Source: Gordonia humi (GTDB lineage Bacteria > Actinomycetota > Actinomycetes > Mycobacteriales > Mycobacteriaceae). From it: a DNA stretch of 64,000 bases. Where the stretch lies: the NCBI RefSeq assembly GCF_014197435.1, contig NZ_JACIFP010000001.1:4340001-4404000 (forward strand), in the 5' to 3' direction. Shown in pieces: positions 43,814 to 53,373 of the stretch. The stretch's first letter is position 1; each line of letters begins with the position of its first letter. Made by a program: the position numbers and the translations under genes. The notes under the pieces are model-generated. The model saw only the letters and a program-made list of their open reading frames with translations. It was not told where the DNA came from and did no database searches.

Positions 43814-43841
43814 ACCCTAACTATACGCGTATAGTTAGGGT
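43814..43841. promoter_or_regulatory. Perfect 28-base palindrome: divergent promoter/operator
   Basis: An exact palindrome with arms ACCCTAACTATACG and its complement. It contains a TATAGT -10 element facing each way (43830-43835 plus; 43825-43820 minus), so a single bound TetR assembly would cover both promoters between the ABC gene (start 43813) and the TetR gene (start 43855). It is strikingly AT-rich for the region. Confidence 0.85.
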
Positions 43842-43854
43842 TAGCTAAGACAGA

Positions 43855-44466
43855 ATGGACGACATCGTGAGCAAACTGGATCCCGTGCAGGTCGTGGACG
43901 AGGCCCTCGCCGTCGTGCGCTCCGATGGCGAAGCCGCGCTCTCGATGCGGTCCCTCGCCACGAAGCTGGGCGTGACCCCGATGGCGCTGTACCACCACTT
44001 CGCAGATCGCGACGCGCTGCTGCTCGCGCTGGTGGAGCGGGTATCCGAAACGATCGTGTTCCCGACGCCGTCGCACGATCCCGCGCGGGACTCTGTCGAC
44101 CTCGCCCTGTGTCTGCACGGCTTCCTCGTCGAACACCCATGGATGATCCGCCTGATCTCCACCGGCAGGCTCGCAAGCCCGGCCGGCCTCCGGTTTCCGG
44201 AAGGGTTCCTCTCCTGCGCACGCCACGCCGGGCTCGATGACGAGGCGGCATTCGTGTTCTACCGCACCATGTTCGCGACCATCCTCGGGCAGGCCACCAT
44301 CACCTGCGCCAAGCGGAACCGCCCGAGCGTTCTCCCCGAACACGCCGGAGCCCGCCCGCTGCTCCCCGTCGTCACGGAACTGACGCCGCGCTGGCCGGAA
44401 CTCGACGCGGCGCAGACCCCGGCACGTGTGTTCGAAGCCGTAACAGGCATCCTGCCTTCCGCCTGA
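43855..44466 (+). CDS. TetR-family regulator of iron locus 2
   Basis: A 203-residue regulator: the TetR helix-turn-helix is ALSMRSLATKLGVTPMALYHHFADRDALLLALVERV (residues about 25-60), followed by a TetR_C-like helical domain. It is divergent from the ABC pair across a perfect palindrome and 34 bases upstream of the FecB gene on the same strand, so it probably represses both transcripts. Unlike locus 1, no IdeR-like box with two good half-sites is evident here, so control may be by ligand rather than iron. Confidence 0.88.
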   Translation: MDDIVSKLDPVQVVDEALAVVRSDGEAALSMRSLATKLGVTPMALYHHFADRDALLLALVERVSETIVFPTPSHDPARDSVDLALCLHGFLVEHPWMIRLISTGRLASPAGLRFPEGFLSCARHAGLDDEAAFVFYRTMFATILGQATITCAKRNRPSVLPEHAGARPLLPVVTELTPRWPELDAAQTPARVFEAVTGILPSA

Positions 44467-44500
44467 GGCCATACCCCACCAGAGAAACGAGAAAAGACCC

Positions 44501-45520
44501 ATGCCCAGATCCGTTCATACCCGTACCGCCTCCGCGATGGCTGCAGTGCTGGTCGGCGCACTGTTGCTCGCCGGCTGCGCCTCCGGACCCGCTGCGCCTT
44601 CCACGGACGGATCCGCGCCCGGCGACGGCGCATTCCCGGTGACCATGCACAACGCCTACGGCGACGTCGCAATCAAGAAGAAGCCCGAACGGATCGCCGC
44701 CCTCGGCTACGCCGACGTGGCGCTGGCATCGGCGATGGGTGCGGAAGTGGTGCTCGTGCCCGAATCGTTCACGTCGGTCGCCGGAGTAGGCGATGACAAG
44801 AACCTTCCGTACATCGACCCGCTCCCCGAGGACACGACCTGGGTGAACCCGATGAGCATCAACGTCGAGCAGGTCGCTTCCACCAAGCCCGACCTCATCC
44901 TCGCCACCGCCGCATTCACGCTGGACGAAGCCATGTACCAGCAACTCAGCGACATCGCACCCGTCGTCACCTACGAGAAAGGCCTCTACCAGGCCGCCAG
45001 CAAGGAATCCGCGGTACGCGTGGGCCAGGCCCTCGGTGACCCCGGGGCCGCCGATCAACTGATTCAGCAGGCCGACGACGCCATCGCGAAGACGAAGGAA
45101 GAACTGCCGAACCTCGACGGCGGCACCTTCCTGTACGGGCAGGCCCGCGACGGCGTGGTCGTGTTCCTGGTCGATCAGGAGAACGTCACGGCCCGGTTCA
45201 TGCAGCAGCTCGGGCTCGTCTCCCTCCCCGCGATCACGGAACTCGGCGGACAGGGCTCCGTGCCCGGCTCGATCGACGTGAGCTTCGAGCAGGCCCCGCT
45301 GTTCAACGACGCGGGCGTGCTGTTCATGACGTACCAGTCCGACGCCCTGCAGCAGAAGTTCGAGTCCGACCCGATCGTGTCCCGGCAACCGATCATGCGG
45401 CAGCGGTACGTCCCCGTCGGCCTCGATGCCGCGACCGCCCTGCAAGACCCCAACGTCGCGGCCGTGCCGTGGCTGCTCGAAGAGCTGCGCCCCGGCCTCG
45501 AACTCATCCCCGCGACGTGA
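44501..45520 (+). CDS. Iron-siderophore substrate-binding lipoprotein of locus 2 (FecB-like)
   Basis: A 339-residue precursor with lipobox LLLAGCAS (Cys near 27) and the FecB/FhuD-type domain FPVTMHNAYGDVAIKKKPERIAALGYADVALASAMGAEVVLV, NVEQVASTKPDLILATAAF. Only distantly similar to the lipoprotein at 31472-32521, so it probably binds a different siderophore. GTG of the permease gene overlaps its stop (GTGA). This is the only apparently intact gene of the FecBCD part of locus 2. Confidence 0.92.
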   Translation: MPRSVHTRTASAMAAVLVGALLLAGCASGPAAPSTDGSAPGDGAFPVTMHNAYGDVAIKKKPERIAALGYADVALASAMGAEVVLVPESFTSVAGVGDDKNLPYIDPLPEDTTWVNPMSINVEQVASTKPDLILATAAFTLDEAMYQQLSDIAPVVTYEKGLYQAASKESAVRVGQALGDPGAADQLIQQADDAIAKTKEELPNLDGGTFLYGQARDGVVVFLVDQENVTARFMQQLGLVSLPAITELGGQGSVPGSIDVSFEQAPLFNDAGVLFMTYQSDALQQKFESDPIVSRQPIMRQRYVPVGLDAATALQDPNVAAVPWLLEELRPGLELIPAT

Positions 45521-46526
45521 CCCGCCCGCTCGAGGAGGCGGCGGCTGCCCGCCGGCCACGACTCCTCGCAGCGGTGCTCATCGCAGCCATCCTGGTGGGC
45601 CTGCTCGCCTCCGCCAGCATCCTGATCGGTTCCCGACCCATTGGCCCCGCCGAGATCATGGCGATCGTCGACGGCAGAGGGTCGGAGGAGGTGCGCACCC
45701 TCATCGGCCAGGTACGTCTCCCGCGCACCCTCGCCGGGTTGCTCGTCGGTGCTGCGTTGGCCTGGGCCGGGACGCTCATGCAGGCGATGACCCGGAACCC
45801 CCTCGCAGACCCGGGACTGCTCGGCGTCGGATCAGGGGCCGCGTTCGCGGTGACGATCGGTATGAGCTGGCTCGGGCTCCGCTCCGCCCTCGGGATCGCG
45901 GCCTCCGCGATCATCGGTGCCGCAGCGGTCACCACGGTCGTGCTCATCCTCGGCCTCCGGGGGCGTGCGGACGGGTCTCAGCTGATCCTCGCCGGAGTCG
46001 CCTTCAGTATGACCATCTCCGGCATCCAGTCGGCCATCACCCTGCTGAACCCCCGAGCTCTCGACGCGATGCGAGCCTGTCCGCCGGATCGCTCGCAAGC
46101 CCCGACCGCGAGGTCATCACCCTCTCACTCCCGATACTGGCCGCCGGCGCTCTGATCGCACTTCTGCTGGTCCGCCCGATGGACGCGCTCGCTCTCGGCG
46201 ACGACCTCGCCCGCGGCCTCGGCTCACACCCCCTGACCACCCGAGCGGGCACCGGGCTCGCGGCCGTATGCCTCGTCGGTGCCGCCACCGCGATCGCCGG
46301 GCCCATCGGATTCATAGGCCTCATGGTGCCGCACATCGTCCGCCCCTTCACCGGCCCCAGCACCGCACCGCTCCTACTCGTATCCGCGTTCACGGGCGCC
46401 GGCTTGGTCCTCACCGCCGACATCCTGTCCCGGATCATCCTCTGGCCGGGAGAGATCCCCGTCGGGATCGTCTGCGCAGCCCTCGGGGCGCTGGCGATGC
46501 TCTTTCTCCTCCAGAGACGCCGATGA
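45517..46526 (+). pseudogene. FecCD permease subunit 1 of locus 2, frameshifted
   Basis: Starting at GTG 45517, the frame reads a normal FecCD N-terminal part (VRLPRTLAGLLVGAALAWAGTLMQAMTRNPLADPGLLGVGSGAAF) up to LNPRALDAMRA, then runs out of frame to a stop at 46155. The +1-related frame resumes with SAGSLASPDREVITLSLPILAAGAL and the family end (LALGDDLARGLG, GPIGFIGLMVPHIVRPF) to 46526. One missing base after about 46079 (a TGG codon for Trp expected) explains the break; repaired length about 336 residues. Real mutation or sequencing error cannot be separated here. Confidence 0.85.
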
Positions 46527-47404
46527 GCCGAAGCTCGATCGATCACAAACCCGGCGATCGGACCGCATGGCGGTGGGCCGCCGCGTTCCTCGCACTCGCC
46601 GGTCTGATCCTCGTCTCGCTCGCTTCCGGCGACCTGCCGCTGACCCCGCAGGAAGTACTCGACGCGTTCCTCGGACGCGCCGACGACTTCACGACGACCG
46701 TCGTTCTGTCCTGGCGGCTGCCGCGCGCGCTCACCGCCCTCGCGTTCGGCGCAGCCCTCGGCACAGCCGGCGCGATCTTCCAATCCCTCACCCGCAACCC
46801 GCTCGGCAGCCCCGACGTGATCGGCTTCAACACCGGCGCGTACACCGGTGTTCTCCTCATGCTGCTCCTCCTACCGGCGAGCGGGTTCCTCACTATCGCG
46901 GTGGCCTCCATCGTCGGTGGGCTCACGACAGCGATCCTCGTGCTCGCCCTCGCTCGTCACACGGGAAGCGGCGGCCGCGGCCTCATTCTCACCGGGATCG
47001 CCATCAGCGCCCTTCTCGCCGCGGTCAACACCTGGCTGCTCTACCGCACCGACACCGCCACCGCGACAACCGGTTCCATCTGGGCCGCCGGCACCCTGGA
47101 CAACATTCGCTGGGCGCAGGCCTGGCCCGCCCTCACAACCCTGGCCGTCATCGGAATCGCCACCGCCGCCGTTCTCCCGACACTTCGCATCCTCACCCTC
47201 GGCGACGACCTCGCGACCGCACTCGGCTTACGAGTGCCCCGCACGAGAACAACGCTCACCGTCTCCGCGGTGCTCCTCACCGCCACCACCACCGCGGTCG
47301 CCGGACCGATCATGTTCATCGCCCTCGCCGCCCCGCACATCGCGAACACGCTGCTCCCACGCGAACGACCGATCCTCGCCGCAACCGTCTCCGGGGCGAT
47401 CTGA
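46523..47404 (+). pseudogene. FecCD permease subunit 2 of locus 2, 3' end lost to an IS3 element
   Basis: The ATG overlaps the preceding stop (ATGA). The frame has the normal FecD pattern (WRLPRALTALAFGAALGTAGAIFQSLTRNPLGSPDVIGFNTGAYTGVLL, LGDDLATALGLRVPRTRTT, GPIMFIALAAPHIANTLL). It stops after 293 residues at VSGAI, where the IS3 inverted repeat begins; the TGA is supplied by the repeat itself. Compared with the intact homologue at 34529-35596, about 50 C-terminal residues (the last helices) are missing, so function is doubtful. Confidence 0.85.
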
Positions 47405-47443
47405 TCCGTCCCGGGATTTCCGGAGGGTTCGTCTCAAGGGAAG

Positions 47444-47785
47444 ATGGATCTCATGGCAGCAGGAACGAAGCACTACTCGGCGGAGTTGAAGCGTGACGCG
47501 GTGACGATGGTGGTGGAGTTGGTGGGTCAGGGTTCGACGGAGTGGGCGGCGATGAAGAAGACCGCGGACCTGCTCGGTGTGGGCGCAGCCGAAACGGTGC
47601 GCCAGTGGGTGCGTAAGGCCCCCGGCGTCGGGGCCGCCTCGGTCTCCTCGGGCGGCGCTTCGGCCGATACGGCTGAGGAGGTGCGTCGGCTCCGCAAGGA
47701 AGTCGCCGAACTCAAACGTGCCAACGGCATCCTGAAGGCGGCATCAGCTTTCTTCGCGGCCGAGATCGACCGGCCACATCGCTGA
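47444..47785 (+). CDS. IS3-family transposase OrfA
   Basis: A 113-residue protein with an N-terminal helix-turn-helix (HYSAELKRDAVTMVVELV, ADLLGVGAAETVRQWVRKA) and a C-terminal leucine-zipper-like helix (EEVRRLRKEVAELKRANGILKAASAFFAAEIDRP), the standard OrfA layout for end binding and multimerisation. The ATG at 47444 or 47453. The downstream orfB is in the -1 frame, so a fused transposase by ribosomal frameshift before the stop at 47785 is expected. Confidence 0.9.
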   Translation: MDLMAAGTKHYSAELKRDAVTMVVELVGQGSTEWAAMKKTADLLGVGAAETVRQWVRKAPGVGAASVSSGGASADTAEEVRRLRKEVAELKRANGILKAASAFFAAEIDRPHR

Positions 47786-47787
47786 TC

Positions 47788-48741
47788 GTGGGGTTCATCG
47801 GCGCTCACCAGGGAAACCGGGTGGGCGCCGATGGTCTTGTCTGGGGAGTCGATTCGATGTGCCAGGTGCTCACCGAGCACGGTATGGCCATCGCCCCGTC
47901 CACGTACTACGAGTACCGTCGGCGGAGTCCGTCGGCGCGCATGCGGGCGGATGCTCGCGTCATCGACGCGATTTTCACCATGCGCCGGCAGCACCCGCTG
48001 ACCCGCGTCCTGGGCTCACGCAAGACATGGATCATATTGCGCAGCAATGGAATTGATGTGGCGCGCTGCACCGTCGAGCGTCTCATGAGTGAGATGGGCT
48101 GGCGCGGGGCGTCGAAGAAAAAGTCCCCGCGCACCACGACCCCCAACCCCGAGCATCACCGGCCGGCCGACCTGGTCGACCGCCACTTCTACGCGGCCGC
48201 ACCCAACCGGCTGTGGGTGGCCGACTTCACCTACTGCCGCACCGTCGGCGGCTGGGCCTACACCGCGTTCGTCACCGACGTCTTCGCCCGCAAGATCGTC
48301 GGCTGGAAAGTCGCCGCGGAGATGACCTCCGACCTGGTCACCACCGCTATCGACAACGCGATTGACAACCGGAAACGTTGTGGCACAACGGCTTTCGATC
48401 ATCTGATTCATCACAGCGATGCGGGGTCGCAGTACACGGCTCTCGCGTTCGGGCAACGGCTGGCCGCAGCGGGGATCGCCGCCTCGATCGGCAGCATCGG
48501 TGACAGCTACGACAACGCGTTAGCCGAATCGGTCAACGCCGACTACAAGAACGAACTCGTCGACAACCAGCCCCGATTCCACGGCGTCGCGGAACTGTCA
48601 CTGGCCACCGCCGAATGGGTCGCGTTCTACAACCGGCAGCGGCCTCACAGCTACTGCCACGACCTCACCCCCGACCACGCCGAGCGACTCCACTACGATC
48701 GGATCGCCACCCTCAATCCGGAGGAGGCACTCACGACCTGA
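47788..48741 (+). CDS. IS3-family transposase OrfB (DDE integrase domain)
   Basis: A 317-residue catalytic part, HTH_21 region (VCQVLTEHGMAIAPSTYYEYRRR pattern) followed by the rve integrase core. The DDE triad is visible: Asp in RLWVADFTYC, Asp in LIHHSDAGSQYTAL and Glu in YDNALAESVNADYKNEL. The apparent GTG at 47788 is probably not the natural start; the frame is open upstream (RPATSLIVGFIGAHQ) and is normally reached by -1 frameshifting from orfA. Intact, so the element may be mobile. Confidence 0.92.
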   Translation: MGFIGAHQGNRVGADGLVWGVDSMCQVLTEHGMAIAPSTYYEYRRRSPSARMRADARVIDAIFTMRRQHPLTRVLGSRKTWIILRSNGIDVARCTVERLMSEMGWRGASKKKSPRTTTPNPEHHRPADLVDRHFYAAAPNRLWVADFTYCRTVGGWAYTAFVTDVFARKIVGWKVAAEMTSDLVTTAIDNAIDNRKRCGTTAFDHLIHHSDAGSQYTALAFGQRLAAAGIAASIGSIGDSYDNALAESVNADYKNELVDNQPRFHGVAELSLATAEWVAFYNRQRPHSYCHDLTPDHAERLHYDRIATLNPEEALTT

Positions 48742-48768
48742 GCTCTCCGGAAACACCGGGATGGATCA

Positions 48769-49963
48769 GTCCTCGCGTCCATGGCCGAGTTCTACTCCCT
48801 CAACCTCGCCCAAGAAGTCCTCAAAGGCATGACCCAGAAGGCGACCATCGGTGGCACGCCCACCAAAGCTCCCATCGGCTACCTCAACGTGCGCACCGCC
48901 GACGCAGGCGGCCGCGAGGTTCGAGACATCCAGATCGATCCCGAACGTGCCGACCTCATCCGGTTCGCGTTTACTGCCTACGCCACTGGAGATTGGTCCC
49001 TGTCCTCCCTGGCACGAGAGCTGGAGACTCGGGGACTGACGACACGGCCCACACCATCACGACCCGCCAAGCCAGTCACCACGACCGGGCTGCACAAGAT
49101 CCTTACCAACCCGTACTTCCAGGGCACCGTCACCTTTGGCGGTGTCACCTACGACGGCACCCACGAACCTCTTGTCGATACCGAGACATGGCTGCGCGTC
49201 CAAACTCAACTCGACGCCAAGAACGCACGCGGGGAACGAGCCCAGAAGTACGACCACTACCTGAAAGGATCGCTGCACTGCTCCTGCGAGGCCAAACTCA
49301 TGATCGAACGCCCGCGGGACAACCAAGGCGACCGCTACGAATACTTCACCTGCACCGGCAGGCGCCGCAAACGCAACGGTTGCACACGCTCAGCAGTCCT
49401 CGCCCCGCGCATCGAACAACGCATCGAAGCCACCTACGGCACCAATAGCATCACTGAGCAAGAAGCTGCCGCCGTGCGCGCCGTGCTGAACAAGGTGTTC
49501 GACCAACTCGAAGCCTCCAGCGACGACGAACGGAAACTCCTCGAAACCCAGCGAGACAAACTCGACGCCGAACGGCTCAAACTCGTCCAGGCCCACTACG
49601 CCGACGCGATCCCACTCGACCTGCTCAAGAGTGAACAAGACCGCATCCGTACCGGCCTCGACATCATCAACACCCGGCTCGACAACCTCACGGACACATA
49701 CGCCACCGCACGCGAAGGACTCGACCAGATCACCAGCATCCTCACCGACCTGGACGACCTCTACAGCAAGTGCGAACCCGCCGAACGACGCCTCCTCAAC
49801 CGCGCCCTGTTCGACAAGATCGTCATCGACGAAGAGGAAAACGTCACCTACAAAGCAACTGAGCCCGTCGCCGGCATCCTCAGCCACGCCACGGCCGATC
49901 GGGGGCTAGAAACGAACCTGCCCCGCCATCAGACGGGGCAAGTTTCGATTTTCTCAACTTACG
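48769..49963 (+). pseudogene. Large serine recombinase/integrase lacking its catalytic domain
   Basis: The frame starts right at the IS3 right end with LASMAEFYSLNLAQEVLKGMTQKA, the hinge that normally follows the resolvase catalytic domain. The Recombinase domain (GGTPTKAPIGYLNVR, FAFTAYATGDWSLSSLARELETRGL, LHKILTNPYFQGTV), a zinc ribbon with Cys-rich segment (LHCSCEAKL, FTCTGRRRKRNGC) and a long coiled coil remain. The N-terminal 140 or so residues with the nucleophile Ser are gone. The frame stays open through the tRNA gene to 50454, which is unlikely to be all coding. It marks a prophage or island integrase. Confidence 0.88.
49919..49940. terminator. Hairpin terminator between recombinase and tRNA-Ala
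   Basis: TGCCCCG (49919-49925) and CGGGGCA (49934-49940) pair around an 8-base loop, and the stem extends by AAC/GTT across one mismatch. A T-rich stretch (GTTTCGATTTT) follows on the plus strand. It can end the recombinase transcript and, on the other strand, lies 24 bases after the mature tRNA-Ala. Confidence 0.75.
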
Positions 49964-50036
49964 TGGAGCTAAGGGGACTCGAACCCCTGACCCCCACACT
50001 GCCAGTGTGGTGCGCTACCAGCTGCGCCATAGCCCC
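49964..50036 (-). tRNA. tRNA-Ala (GGC anticodon)
   Basis: A 73-base cloverleaf on the minus strand. Acceptor stem GGGGCTA/TAGCTCC (one G-U pair), D-arm GCGCAGCTGGTAGCGC, anticodon arm CACACTGGCAGTGTG with GGC at the anticodon, T-arm AGGGGTTCGAGTCCCCT with GGTTCGAG, discriminator A. CCA is not encoded. The 3' end faces the serine recombinase remnant, as at an island boundary, although I could find no second copy of the tRNA 3' end in the window. Confidence 0.95.
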
Positions 50037-50153
50037 GTGTTCACTTGTTCGCACTGTTCGCGTGGCCGCCCTGAGTGCGTTGATTAAGTTACCGTATCGG
50101 CGAGCGGGCGGCCAAATCGGCAGGTGGGACGGCTACGCGACGGCAGAGCAGGT

Positions 50154-50897
50154 TCAGGACGGCGACTTGCGGGCCGACGGCGGGTTGGCGATCACATCGT
50201 CGAGCCAGCCCGTACCGTCGGTGATTCCGTCGACGCGGGTGCCGGCCGAGAGGACGGTCGGCGTGGCGACGTTGCCGTCGTTCGAGTTGGCGAGCTGCTT
50301 GCTCGACTGGTCGGCCATGCTGCGCGCCTCGTCGACCAGGGCGCCGTCGGTGATGCACTTCTGCGCCTCCGGCGTCGCACCGGCATCGGCTGCGAGAGTG
50401 GCGATCTCGGCGTTGGACGGGTCGTCGCCCGACTTCGCGAACAGTGCCGAGTGAAGCTTCCAGAAGACGTCGCGGTCTCCCCCGTTGCGAGCCACACAGA
50501 GGACGGCGCCCGCACCTCGCGAGGAGAAATCGCCCGAGTCCGATTCGGAGTCCAGGAAGTTGAGCATGTGAAAGCGGACACGGATCGCACCGTCGGCCAC
50601 CTTCTGCTGAATCGCGGCACCGGAGGAGGCCTCGAAGTCCTTGCAGTGCGGGCACTGGAAGTCTTCGAAGACATCGATCGTGTCCGGAGCGGCTTTGTCG
50701 CCGACGATGAAGGCCGCGTTCTCGGCGAGCACCTTGTCGTCGACCGGACCGCCCTTGTCTCGGGTCATGTACAGGACACCGAAGACCACGAGGGCCACCA
50801 CGATCACCGCGCCGAGACCCATCAGGACATACGACGACCTGCTCGACGTCGCCTGCGGCTCGTACTTGGAATTGACCCGTTCACTGCTCTTGCCCAC
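50154..50897 (-). CDS. DsbA-like membrane-anchored thioredoxin-fold protein
   Basis: A 247-residue exported thiol-disulfide oxidoreductase-like protein. One N-terminal helix (about residues 23-43) anchors it with the domain outside. The active-site motif is Cys82-Pro-His-Cys85 in VFEDFQCPHCKDFEA, and the cis-Pro loop appears as VATPTVLSAGTRVDG. GTG start at 50895-50897. It belongs to the DsbA/Thioredoxin_4 group common in actinobacteria and should help disulfide formation in secreted proteins. Single gene between tRNA-Ala and pgm. Confidence 0.92.
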   Translation of the reverse strand: MGKSSERVNSKYEPQATSSRSSYVLMGLGAVIVVALVVFGVLYMTRDKGGPVDDKVLAENAAFIVGDKAAPDTIDVFEDFQCPHCKDFEASSGAAIQQKVADGAIRVRFHMLNFLDSESDSGDFSSRGAGAVLCVARNGGDRDVFWKLHSALFAKSGDDPSNAEIATLAADAGATPEAQKCITDGALVDEARSMADQSSKQLANSNDGNVATPTVLSAGTRVDGITDGTGWLDDVIANPPSARKSPS

Positions 50898-51041
50898 GGT
50901 GTCGACTGTAGCGGTGCGCCCGGTCCCGCCGGATCGGCGTGGGGTTCGCGCCGGTCACAGTCCTCGGCCCGCTCGCTTCCCGGCTCGGACCGCAACCGGC
51001 GGAAGACACTCGACCGACAGGCGCGTCGACCGGGCCGGCCT

Positions 51042-52682
<1,641 letters not shown>

Positions 52683-52749
52683 GGATCCGATTCTGCCACC
52701 CGAGTTCCCCTATTGTCGGTGTCGACCGATCACCGATTGTGGGGCACTC

Positions 52750-53373
52750 ATGGACTTGTCGATATCCGACCCCGAGCTGGCCGTCCTCGTGCTGCCCGGC
52801 GGCACCGACTTCAGCTACCGACCGTTCTCCCGGTTGCAGGGATCGGCGATGCGGATGTACCCGTTCACCGTCTCGATCCAGGCCAGGTTCGGCTCCCGCG
52901 TCCGGGTCCGCCAGCCGCGCTATCGCGTCTACGGCTGGAACGGCGGACAGGCGAGCCCGATGCCGTATGCGCGCCGGGCCCTCGATCGCCTCGCCGACGA
53001 GCACCCCGACACGCCCATCGCCGTCATCGGACACTCCATGGGCGGCCGGATCGCCGCTCAACTCGGCGACGACGCGCGCGTCACCGACATCCTGGCCCTC
53101 GCGCCGTGGTGGCAGTTCGCCGACTGGCGGCAGATCCACGACCAGGCGCGGGTGGTGGCCGTGCACGGCGAGGCCGACACCGTCACCCGTCCCGCGCGCA
53201 CCGCCAAGGGCATCGCCGAACTCGCCGACCGAGGACTGGACGCCTCCTACGTCTCGGTGCCCGGCGGCGGTCACCCGATGCTCGACCACCTCGGCCTCTG
53301 GCACGGCGAAGCCCTCGCCTTCGTCGACCAGGCCCTCAGCAGGGCACGGGTCCGGCACGGCGCGACCCGGTGA
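52750..53373 (+). CDS. Alpha/beta hydrolase
   Basis: A 207-residue small hydrolase: LAVLVLPGGTDFSYRPFS, nucleophile Ser in VIGHSMGGRIAAQL, Asp in VHGEADTVTRP and His in PGGGHPMLDH. The ATG at 52750 is chosen because earlier in-frame starts overlap the divergent pgm gene. Its stop overlaps the GTG of the ABC ATPase gene (GTGA), so the three genes 52750-55266 form one translationally coupled unit. Its link to the transporter is unknown; serine esterase or peptidase activity is likely. Confidence 0.88.
   Translation: MDLSISDPELAVLVLPGGTDFSYRPFSRLQGSAMRMYPFTVSIQARFGSRVRVRQPRYRVYGWNGGQASPMPYARRALDRLADEHPDTPIAVIGHSMGGRIAAQLGDDARVTDILALAPWWQFADWRQIHDQARVVAVHGEADTVTRPARTAKGIAELADRGLDASYVSVPGGGHPMLDHLGLWHGEALAFVDQALSRARVRHGATR

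Larger units (their letters stand above)
47402..48768. mobile_element. IS3-family insertion sequence
   Basis: A 1367-base element with 24-base imperfect terminal inverted repeats (47402-47425 and 48745-48768; 21 of 24 pairs match; both begin TGATCC inward). It carries orfA (47444-47785) and orfB (47788-48741) in the -1 relation typical of IS3. The flanks do not show a 3-4 base direct repeat. The left flank is a cut permease gene and the right flank a cut serine recombinase gene, so sequence next to it was probably deleted after insertion. Confidence 0.9.

Noticed and set aside
43835..43848. TTAGGGTTAGCTAA next to the 28-base palindrome as an IdeR box
   Set aside because: Half-site spacing does not fit the 19-base IdeR consensus; only the left half matches well. 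It is more likely part of the promoter region of the TetR gene.
38768..50036. Attachment-site direct repeat of the tRNA-Ala 3' end flanking the island
   Set aside because: I looked for GGGACTCGAACCCC-like sequence near the left border and found none; serine integrases also need not use tRNA genes. The island limits stay approximate.
49964..50454. Serine recombinase frame continuing across tRNA-Ala and into the DsbA region
   Set aside because: The stretch is antisense to a tRNA and to a conserved gene; the open frame is a by-product of high GC content, not evidence of coding.
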